DNA of 48,307 nt, from contig JAAMXP010000471.1 of the NCBI GenBank assembly GCA_019693395.1, positions 1 through 48,307 on the forward strand, read 5' to 3'. Each line of letters begins with the position of its first letter. Position 1 is the first letter of the stretch. Positions 1 to 9,800 of this stretch are shown here, piece after piece. The notes under the pieces are model-generated. The model was not told where the DNA came from and searched no databases. It saw nothing but the letters and a program-made list of their open reading frames with translations. The DNA is from Ettlia oleoabundans. Its lineage: Eukaryota > Chlorophyta > Chlorophyceae > Chlamydomonadales. The position numbers and the translations under genes were made by a program.

Positions 1-3000
1 CACCCACACAACCCAACCCCCCTACCCAATGCCCCCGTAGCCAGCTCAACAACACGTTGCCTTGCATGCTCCAACTGCCAACAACTGTCTCACCTCCCGC
101 TGCGTGCCCCCCAGGAATGCGGTGAGCTCGTACTTGACCTTCTCCACCATGCCGTGCAGCGGGCCGTGCTGGGCACGAGCAAGGCCCAGCGCCTCCTCAT
201 AAGCAGCCTGCGGGGGCCAGGGGAGCAAAAGCAAGGAGATGATGAGTTAATGTGGATTCGGAAAATCGTACAGGCAATGGGAGGCAGCTGGGACCCACTG
301 GCTGTAGCCAATCTGAAACACTTCCCTCCCACTTCCGCCACACTGCCCCCAAAGCAAGCCAGCTTGCCGGCAGACACAGTGCACCACCCACCACGCATCT
401 AACCACCCCCCCAGCCCTCACCTGCGCCGACGCCCGCTTCTTCTGCGCCTTGAGGATGTAGGCGTAGTTCATCAGGGCCTTCACCTGCGGCGCAGTACAG
501 CCAGCAATACAAAATCAGCTGCAGTACAGCTTTGGAAAACAATAAAGTTTCACAACAAACAGAAGCGCCAGTGCTGTGGTATTTCCAGGGGCAGCAGGGC
601 GTTCAAACATGATCAGCAGCTGGGTCATTTGCACTAGCCGGTGCAACACAGCCAAAAGGGTGCGAAATGAGAGAATGAAACGCTACGACCATATGGACTC
701 GCACATCCATGCTGCTCACTATCAGACCCCTCCCCTACAGACCAGTGGGTTGCTGCCTCCCAGCCCTGGACACGCGCTCACCTGCGGCCCCTTATCCTCA
801 ATGTGTGCCGAGGTCTGGTAGGCAATGGCCAGCGCCTCCTTGCTCTCATCAACCTTCTGCTGCGCCAGGAGCATGTCGCTGCAGCAACAGAGGCAAGGAG
901 GCGGAGAGGAGCGGTGTTGTTGGCGGGGAGAAAGCGCTGTGAGGGGCAAGGATGGTGGGTGGTTGGTTGGTTGGAAGTGGTAGTAGCCCGCATGTGCGCA
1001 GTCAGCCGAATGAATGGGAGGGTGGGTGGGGCTACAACTAGCTGACATGCAGCAAGCAAAGGACGGTGCTGATGTGGAGGGCCAACAGCAGCAGCAGCAG
1101 CTGAGCGCAAGTAAGCAGGACTGGCTGAGGTATATGGAGCCCCGGGCTGCTCACCCGAGAGCAAAGGCGCACGCTGCCACCAGGTTGGGGCGCGCCTTGC
1201 CCGCATTCTCCGGCTGCAGCAGCAGATCTAGAGCGGCCTTCTGCTCGCGGCAGCCCTGCACCAGGTTACTGCAAGGCGGGGGGGCGGGCGGGCATTGATG
1301 GGCGGTCAAAGAAGAGGGCAAAGCATGGGGGGGGCGTCTGTCTGCAGAGTTGGGAAGCTGTCATTCGCATGGGTGGTGGTGGTAATGGCTTTAGAGTCCT
1401 AGAACAAGGGGTTGCACAGTGGGTGCAGAGCCACCACCACCAGAGCTGCCAGCCTACCCCTGGGTGCCTAGGCTCCGCGAGGTACACTGAATACTGCTGC
1501 TCACGCATCAAGAGCTTGTAACAAAATGTCACGGAGCCACACCCAGACTTGCACAATGGTGCTGTGCCAACCCAGTACCCTCATCCACGCGGCCTCCAGC
1601 CCTGTGCCAAACAAGCACGGAACATGCACCCCTGCCCAATGTAAGAACGCCATCACCAGAACAAGATCACAAATTCGACAACTGAATCATATCTGGGTTG
1701 GTAGGAAGGAAAGGTCCACCACACTCACTTGTTTTCCTTGACCAGCTTGTGTGCGTGCAGGCTCATCTGCCGCGCCTTCTGCTCCACGCCATTCAACTCC
1801 CCATCACTGGGGGCACCCTCAAAGCTGAGCGGTGGTGTTAGGAGGTCCGCAAGCCGCTCAAACTCCTCCTTCTCTGCATCTGGACCCTCCGCTGCCTTGC
1901 CCTCGCCCTGAGAGGCTGCCACCGCCACGGGCTGCACGAGGGCTGCAATCTCGCTGCTCTTTGGCAGCACATGCACCACAGCAGGAGCCTCTGCCGCTGC
2001 TTCTGCCTCTGCCGCCCCCTCCGCCGGTGCACTAGTCGCTGCTTCGGCTGGTGCGTCCGCAGCAGCTTCCGCTGTTGCTGGCTCGGCAGCCTCTGCCTTT
2101 GCAGCCTCTGCCTTTGCCTCTGCAGTAGGCTCAGCTGGCTCAGCAGCAGCCACAGGTGCCGCCTCTGCTGCCACCGGCTGCTCCTCCTCAGCGTTGTCAT
2201 CAACTGCCTCCTTTACAAATGCAGCTGCAGCCTCTTGCTGCTCCTCAGCTGCCGCAGGCTGCTGCTCATCAGCTGCTGCCGTCGATGCTGCCAGAGCTGC
2301 AGCTGCGGCGCCCGCAGCCACCGCGGCTGCCCCCCCTGCCGCCGATATCTTCTGCTTTGATGCCGCGACCGCCTTGGCCGCCGCCTCCTTTTCTGCAGCG
2401 GCCGCCTCTGCTGCCGCCTTTTCCTTGGCTGCTGCTTCTGCTGCAGCTTTCTCTTTGGCTGCTGCCTCGGCGGCGGCCTTCTGTGCCTCCCCTTGTGCCT
2501 TCACAGCAGCCGCCTGCTTGCCTGCCTCCGCATCTGCAGCTGCCTTAGCGGCTGCGGCGCGTGCGGAAGAGGCAGCCGCAGGCTCCTCCTGGGCTGCTGG
2601 CGCTGCTGCTGGGGATGCCTCGGCAGGCTTGGGAGCTGCGCGTTTGGTGACTGGGCGCTTCGGCAGCACTGGTGCGGCGGAACGCTTTGTGGTGGGTGCC
2701 GCTGCCTGCTTCGCAACGCTGACACTGCATTTGCAAGTATGAGAGGAGAGCGAGTGAGAGTTGCGCACAAACTACAACAAAACCTAAGTGTGGTCTGTGG
2801 GCGACAGAAGTAGTTTAGAGTTGCGGGACGCTGCGGCATGTTGTGACGCTTGGTGGTGCAAGCGCTTGCCAAAAGTGTTGCGGTTGCAGCCCTGCACTGA
2901 GGTCTGCCCAAAGCAACCAGCTCCAATGTATCCACAGAAAGCATGTGACGCGTGTGTGCTTGCCTGCCAGCGGCGGTGGCAGCACCAGCAGCCACGGCCG

Positions 3001-3337
3001 CTGTGGCGGCGCCGGCGGTGGCAGCTCCGCTCGTGTCTAACGATGTCGATCGGCGCTGCACCGTCTTCTTGCCCGGAGACCGCTTGCTGGCAGAGCTGGT
3101 GCTGCTACTGGCTCCACTCCTGCCCTGCTGCTTGGGTTTGCTCTTGCCAAGAACCATGTACCCCACGGCGCCCGCAATCGCGACGGCTGCAGCGATGCCC
3201 ACGCCGATAACCATGCCGGAGCTGCTTCCCGAAGGCGAGGAAGACGCGGAACCGCTCCACTTCGGCACCATTCCGGCTGCCGGCGCCACCTCCACTGCCT
3301 GCGTTGCCTCCTCTTCAGAGTATTCTGTGTCGCTCAT
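1..3337 (-). CDS. Membrane-anchored Ala-rich protein with C-terminal TPR-like helices (3' end outside window)
   Basis: Exons in coding order: 3337-2964, 2718-1729, 1268-1155, 878-782, 484-422, 207-94; all phases agree and the gene runs off the left edge. The start is the ATG of MSDTEYSEEE, preferred to an in-frame upstream ATG because it opens the conserved-looking acidic head. Residues 1-40 are acidic then Ser-rich; residues 41-63 form one hydrophobic membrane segment (GMVIGVGIAAAVAIAGAVGY), followed by a basic stretch, then about 300 residues of Ala/Glu/Lys-rich low complexity. The last exons encode amphipathic helices with the spacing of tetratricopeptide repeats (for example ALMNYAYILKAQKKRASAQ, AAYEEALGLARAQHG), resembling kinesin-light-chain-type TPRs. 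The picture is a tail-out membrane anchor, a long flexible or helical spacer and a protein-binding TPR end. No family was recognised; organelle and partner are unknown. Intron 1 has a GC donor. Confidence 0.8.
2719..2963 (-). other. GC-AG intron (intron 1 of the Ala-rich/TPR gene)
   Basis: The coding strand reads AG|GCAAG at the donor and CAG|C at the acceptor. Only this junction keeps the frame open (AG + C = Ser) between the membrane segment exon and the Ala-rich exon; there is no suitable GT. Confidence 0.75.
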
Positions 3338-3561
3338 GCCCCTGAAGTTGTGCAAATGACGATGGGATACAATGGGCCTCCACCTAGATGCATGCACATG
3401 CTTCTATCCAGCTCGTTCTACCCAGGCCGTCCCCTTCGGGGAGAAAGGGAGTGTCCCTGTAGGAATGGCACACGCCCCGCTCCCCACAAGATACAATCAT
3501 CATACAAAGTCACTCCCGCGGGGCCTTGTTCGCTGCCTGGTCGGCAAGGTCACAGCGGACA
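3338..3561. promoter_or_regulatory. Short divergent intergenic region (putative bidirectional promoter)
   Basis: 224 bases separate the start codons of two genes transcribed away from each other, so both 5' UTRs and promoters must fit here. I see no convincing TATA box or repeated element. Confidence 0.55.
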
Positions 3562-6015
3562 ATGTCCCGATCACTCCTTGTTCTGCTGCTTGTAGCTCTC
3601 ATGGTCATGAGCAGCGCGACAGCGGCCCGCAGGTTGCGCCAAGGTGAGTGCCGGAACCGGTTCTAGATTGGGCACGACGGGCTTCATGTCGCAGCAGAGC
3701 CGCACTAGGAGGGCCAGTGCACTGTACCCATGCATAATCGCAGCAGGACAATCCCCGGGAGGTGCCTGCAAGGGTGTCTTCTGCTGGCTGCGGAGCCGCC
3801 TTGCATTGCCGGCTTCTGCCGCCTCACCCCCAATTTGTTGCACAATGCGGTCAGGTCACATCACTACACATGCCTGCCTGCAGATGAAGACTGGGATGAG
3901 GAAGATTACGCAGAGGGTGAAGAGATTTTGGCGGCAGCAGAGCGGGGGGGTGGCGACCGGGACCCTGACGACACCACAATCGAACCAGGGGGCAGGGAGG
4001 AAATAGTCAATTCCGCTGAAGCCAGCACGGGTGGTGGCGTCAGCAAGATGGACAAGCCTGGAGCTGATGAGGATGATGATGAAAAAAGTGGTAGCGCCGT
4101 AAAGAGTGAAACAGAGACAGGAGCTGGCATCAATGAAGAGGAGGAGCTCGGCAGCACCAGGGGTGACACTAGAAAAGCTTCAAAATCAGGTGTGTGTGCA
4201 GCTTAGTGCAGGTGGACCTCAGTGAGTAGACTGTCTTGCTGCAGCCGCCATGTTGCGCCTGTTTAAATCAGTAGTCACAAGCAATACCCTTGTCGTTTGC
4301 TTGCTGCTCAGCAGCGTACCTTGAAGGTAGCTGCACCCGGAGCTCATTTTCGTTCCTACTTGCTGATAACATTGCAGATGAAGAGGAGGAGGTGGACGGG
4401 GAGGAGGAGCAGCAGGAGGAGAAGGAGGCAGCGGCTGATGAGGGTGAGGGTGAGCCACCGGCAGGAAAAGCTGCTAACACGGGCAAAGGCAGCAAGGCAG
4501 CAGATGAAGCCAGCCCCAAAACCAACAAATCCACCAAGGCCGCTGAGGAAGAGGAGGAAGCGGAGGAGGACGAGACCGACAAGGCAGCTGATAGCCCTGC
4601 ACCTAAGCGCGATGCCAGCAAGGGCACTGATGGCGACGGGGAGGCAGAGGAGGAGGAGGCGCCAGCAGCAAAAAAGGCAGCCACTGAGAATGAGAGTGAA
4701 AAGAAGGGCGGTGAGGCAGACACAAAACCAGAACCAGCTGAGGAGGAGCGCAAGGACAGCGAGGAGGAGCCTCTTAAGGGTGGTGATGATGATGTTGATG
4801 AGGAGGAATCAAGTGCAAAGAGCAAGCCAGCCAGCAGCAAGGCAGCCGGCAAGGAGGAGGGAGGCAAATCTGCTGCCGATCCGGTGGCTGCGCCCACAGA
4901 GAAGCAGCCAAGTGGTGAAGTTGAGGAAGAGGAGGACCGCAAGCCGGCAAGCAGCAAGTCAGATGAAGTTGGCGAGAAGGCCGGCGATGATTCAGATGCC
5001 CCTGACCCAGCGGAGCCTCACCACCACCACCACGATGGTGAGCACCAGGAGGAGACAGCAGGGACGCCGTCAGGCAGCAAACCGGCGGAGGAGGGTGAGA
5101 AGTCACAGGACGAGGAGGAGGAGGAGGGGGGCATTGAGCAGAAGCAAGCGGGCAGCAAGGCAGATGGTGAGAGCGGCACGCAGCCACCAGCTTCCCTTGA
5201 CAAAGGGGCTGCAGGCGACGAGAAGGAATGGTTGGAGGAGGAGGAGGAGGGGTTGAGCGAGCTGGAGGAGGAGTTGATGGAGGCGGAGTGGGAGGAAGAG
5301 GAGGAGGAGGAAGCGGCCGAGGAAGCTGCAGCAGAAGCTCAGAAGGCAGAAGGCAGGGATGAACACGAGCATCTTGACCAGCAGGAGGCCGAGGAGGGGG
5401 ATAGGGAGGCGGCAGCCAGCACCAAGGCGGCTGCAAAAGAGGAGCAGCGGGACTCCAGGTGTGTGCTACATACGCATGTGTGGCGAGCGGTTTGGCTGTG
5501 ACTAGTTTCGGGGGTGCTGCATGGTGCAGGCGCACCCGGAAGGGCAGGAAGTTGGCCAACGTGTGTTGCGGAGGTGTGGATGTGAGGGAGGTGTGGATGT
5601 GAGGGTGCCGCAGCCTGCTGCTGCTGTCGCTTGTCGCTTGGCATGGTTTCCGGGACCATTCGCATTTTATTCGGCGCTTGTCTGATGCCTTCCCTGCACG
5701 CCTTTCTGCTGTAGCAATCGCTCCGACAGCTTCAAATTGGGGCATGCCACGCTCGTCGTGCTTTTTCTTACGGCAGCAGGCGCCGCTGCCTTTGTGTACG
5801 TGCGCCGGCGCAAGGAGCAAGCTGCCCGCCATGGTGGCGGCGCCCCGGGTGTGGAGATGGCTCAGCACACCAAGTACACGCCCATGCCTGATCAGCCGGC
5901 GACATTTGAAGATGAAGGGTACAATTCCTCATCCACTGGCCAGGGTGCGGCACAGCAACAGCAGCAGCGACGGCGTCAGGTGGATCGTAATAACTCGTGG
6001 GATGAAGACTGGTGA
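3562..6015 (+). CDS. Highly acidic type I membrane protein with a sorting-motif-like cytoplasmic tail
   Basis: Four exons (3562-3643, 3884-4189, 4378-5458, 5715-6015) give 589 residues; the sum is divisible by three. Residues 1-21 are a classic signal peptide (MSRSLLVLLLVALMVMSSAT). About 470 residues of Glu/Asp-rich, Lys/Ala/Ser-containing low complexity follow, with long Glu runs and a His run (HHHHHDGEH). NRS just before the membrane segment is a possible N-glycosylation site. Residues 498-519 are a transmembrane helix, followed by RRRK as a stop-transfer signal. The roughly 70-residue tail has YTPM (a Y-x-x-hydrophobic type motif), a Gln/Arg stretch and ends NNSWDEDW. The topology is therefore acidic domain in the lumen or outside, short tail in the cytosol. 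The acidic domain could bind calcium or other cations, by analogy with low-affinity calcium buffers; this is inference. A TGTAA signal lies 19 bases after the stop. No family recognised. Confidence 0.85.
5571..5604. repeat. Perfect 17-bp tandem duplication inside an intron
   Basis: GAGGTGTGGATGTGAGG occurs at 5571-5587 and again at 5588-5604, in the last intron of the acidic membrane protein gene. It looks like local slippage. Confidence 0.9.
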
Positions 6016-6802
6016 TGGTGGTTGTGGTTGTGATGTAAAAACATGTTGATCATGGGCAGTATGCCACCCCCATGCGTCCTTCTTGGTGCCCTCCCAGCTG
6101 GGCTCAGTGTTTTGGCGTTGGATGCTGTTCAAGTGTGACTCAACTCATTGTTCAAGCGCTCTCGTATTCATACAAGTTGTATTGATTGCTCCAAATCTGT
6201 TATATGTATGCGGCCGTTGCAAAGCTTTCACCTTCATCACCCTGCCTCACCCACCCGAGGCTCAGCAACACTGGGTTGGCAACACTGGCAGTGCTTGGGC
6301 CGGGCCTGTAGTGCTGGGTTGCTGCTGCCTGTGGTGGTGCATGTTGGGCGCAGATGGGTGGTACAGCGGTTGCTAGGACGTGTACCTGCTGGGCAGGCGC
6401 TATCGTGACTTTACAACCCCACAAAAAGACAAGAGAGGTATGATAGCGCATGATGAGCCCCTGTACGGTCATTCAGTGAGTCTTGAGTATGATTCAAGCT
6501 GGGCACACCAAGGGGCAAGTGCCGCGGCAGGCCGCTGGCGCCACTACCGCTCCTGCTGGCGCTGGCGAATTACGTCCCCCCACAGCGGCCAGTATTGAAC
6601 CCCAATCAACCGACCCAAGGCTGTCCCTATAACCGCGAATGTGAGCACCTAATATCGCCGGCTCCTACCTTTGCCAGCACAGTGCCGGCAGCAACTGCCC
6701 GCACCAGGTGCCGCAAAGAGGTTGAGTGATAAAGCCTGCCTGGCCTCCCCCTCTGTGCCGCCTGTTGTTCCGCCATTGTTGGTGTAGCAATAGCCACCCA
6801 CC
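6016..6802. other. Intergenic: 3' UTR of the acidic protein gene and promoter of the transporter
   Basis: TGTAA at 6034-6038 is a candidate polyadenylation signal for the upstream gene. The rest holds only short unsupported ORFs. The sequence just before 6803 (CCACCATGG) is a good start context for the transporter. Confidence 0.5.
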
Positions 6803-9800
6803 ATGGCGACTCCCGTCAAGCGTGGGGTCCGCTTGCCGGCCTCGGTCAAGCGCTGGGCGGAGCACCCTCAGACCTACAACGCCATCATTCTGCTGGTGTT
6901 CATTTGCGGCGTGCTGCTGATGGTGCTGCCGGCGGAGCTGTTGACGTTTGCGCCTCCTGAGAAAGGAAGGTTGAGCGGCGGCAGCCGGTGGGGGCTGCGC
7001 TGTAGCCAGTTTACATGACGTGTCTCAATGCCTCTGTAATTTCTCTCGGCAGCAGGGATACGCAGGTTCAGCTGCAGCAACGCACAACCAGCACAAAAGC
7101 AGTGTGCACGGCAGGGAGCTGCTCATGTGATTAAGCCGACCGTGGCAGGAGGCGGTCACTGCTGGTTCCTGTGGCTCTTTCCAACCAACTCTCCCATGCC
7201 ATACTTGGCTTCTCTTGGCAAGCAGCCACCCATCAAAGCCTTGCTTGCTGCCCTATGAAGTATGATCCGTCGGGCATGTCGACTGACCGTTACTCCCCCA
7301 TTTCCTCCTGCTGCAGCTGAATTAAACCTTCAGACCACCTTTTCCACCCTCTCGAGCCAAGGCTGGATTAGTCTGGCTTTCATCGTGTTCGGCTTCGCCC
7401 TCATGGTGTTTGACATCGTGGGCGGTAAGTGAGGAGCGAGGTGTACCGTGCAGCTACCGTGCAGTTCTGTGTGACTGGCCCTTTAAATGCTCCCGACACC
7501 TCCTAACTGGCACCGTGGTTTGTTCTCCCACGAATCATTGTGCAGCCGACCTGGTGATGAATATGGTGCTGGTGCTCATGGTGAGACTAGCAGAAGCTTT
7601 GTTCTGTTTGACTGCCACATGGCCTGTAAACTATTTTCCCCCGCAAGCCGCTGCCTGGCAGTGGCTAATTCCACGGGTGCAAATCCTGCCCCCTACGTTG
7701 TATTCTTGCAGGTTGTGTTCAAAATCATCACGATTCAGAATGCCCTCGTGGGCTTTGCTAACTCGGGCCTGCTGACCGTCGTGGGTGAGCCACTTCTTGT
7801 GCGCCCTGCCCTCGTCTGTGACCAAGATTGTTGGGACCGCTTCTGCACGACACCAAGCCACTCGTGTACCAACACTCGTGGCGCGCATGTCAAAGCTGTG
7901 ACCACCGCGTGCCTCGTGCCTCTAGTACCCATTAAACCGCCCACCCAACAAGCATGAATACCACCGGCCCACCCATCTACCTTTTCGCAAGGCCGCCAAC
8001 CAGCACCCATGCCTCCTTCCGCCTTCCTACCCTCTGCTGCGCCGCAGTGCTGTTCATGGTGGCCCAGGGCATCACCTCAACAGGTGGTGCTGACTGGATT
8101 GTCAACAAGCTGCTTGGAACTCCCCAGGACACCATGCTGGCCCAAGTGCGCATGTGCCTAATCACGGCCGTCTTCTCCTCGTTTGTCAACGATACGCCCG
8201 TCTTTTGCATCATGCTCCCCATTGGTGAGTGGGGGGTGCGTTGAGAGAAATTTGTCGAGCAGTTCTGGCATGGAAGACTTGATGCAGCGCAGCACGTTTC
8301 TGTTTAAGTAGCCTTCCATGCAGTTGGTAGCTGCTAAATGTGGGACCAGGAAGGACGTGCAGCTGCAGTTCAACTGACTGAGAACTGAGCCGAACACCTT
8401 GCGCCTGCACCCAACCTGTGCTGCAGTGCTCTCCTGGGCCGCCAAGGCGCGGCTGCCCATCCGTCAGCTGATCATCCCGCTGTCCTACTGCTGCCTGTTG
8501 GGCGGCCTTAACACCACCATCGGCACCAGCACCAACCTGGTGGTCACCGGCGCTTTCAGCTCACGTGTACTAGACCCCGCCAGGTGCCCCATTACTGCAG
8601 CTGCTGCGTTATTGCACAGGCACCTCAGTGCCCCTGCTGCCACAGAAGTATCTGCTTGGAAGCTCAGCCCCCTCTTAAGCGAGCGATTGCTTTATAAATG
8701 CCTTGTTGCATTGCAGCGAGTATTACCAGGAAGGACTGAAAGCCATTGAGCTGTTTGGCATCGCTCCTTATGGTAAGTGTCGTTTGCTCTTGTTGCCATC
8801 CGAACAGTTTTGCAGTGCCCTTGTGCCGTGACCAGCGTGTCTGCATATATGACACTCTGAATGTGGTGCCTCCTTCCACGGTTACCATTTCCATGCTCCA
8901 CCCTGTCCTGCTGCAGGGATCCCGAACACCTTCTGGGTAGGCGCACACAGCAACCTGCATCGTGCAAAATGCGAAGCAGTTCGCTCCTGGCAATGAGCCC
9001 TCTCCCACTAAACAGCCTTCCCCAACCATGCTCAAGCTCTGCTGTTCTGTCGTGGGAGCACCCTGAGCTCTTGCCAAGGAGCAGTGTTGAATAGAGCAAT
9101 GCAGTTCTCCTGTGCAGGGCATCATTTACATTGTCCTAGCGTCCCCCTTTTTGTTAACAGGTGGCGCCGGTGCCACGGTTTACAAGCGGGTGAGTCTTTC
9201 CTCTCGACTTACTGTGAGGTCCACACACGCAAACATGTGCATCTATCAATATGCGCTGCCTCCTTGCTTACCATTCCAGACTCTCTTAAATCTCTTACTG
9301 CAGTTGTTGCTGATTTTGCAAAGCTACAGGGCACATTTTTTAATCCCGCTTTCAGTTCAATTCGGCAGCACCTGCTGAAAACACTCCCTATCGGGCGCAA
9401 GTTACTCATCCCCCGCCTACCCTCCTGCAGTTGGGCCGCGCCCTCACCCGTTATAACCAGCCAGGTGGCAGGGCTGACGGTGTGGGTGCCGATTTCTTCA
9501 TGGGTGTGCTCGTGACCCATGGCTCCCCCGTGGCTGGCCGCACCATTCAGGCAGCAGGTGAGCTTAGCACAGTGCACCTGCCGTGCCGCACATGAACACA
9601 GGATTAAGGGTAGATCCCTGCTCAGTGTGGTCTGCCACCCAGCACGCTGCCATTCAAGCATGCTGGCTCTTGATGTGCTGGTTAGCTATGCACAGGCCCC
9701 AAGGCGTGTTGGCTCGTCTGGATTTTCCCAACTATCCAAATTCACCCGTTGTGCTTGTCGCTGCCTCCTACCAATGCCACTACAGGCCTGCGCAACCTTG

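Noticed and set aside
2194..2742. 182-residue plus-strand Ala/Ser/Cys-rich open frame
   Set aside because: It is the complement of the Ala-rich minus-strand exon; GCN repeats read as Ala or Ser/Cys on the other strand. It has no splice or start support.
4297..5256. 319-residue Arg-rich plus-strand frame
   Set aside because: Frame-shifted reading of the same Glu-rich codons (AGG/CGG runs), not a separate gene.
4268..5868. Long minus-strand Ser/Leu-rich and Pro-rich frames opposite the acidic gene
   Set aside because: They mirror the Glu-rich GAG/GAA codons (CTC/TTC). The plus strand has a signal peptide, phased introns and a membrane helix.
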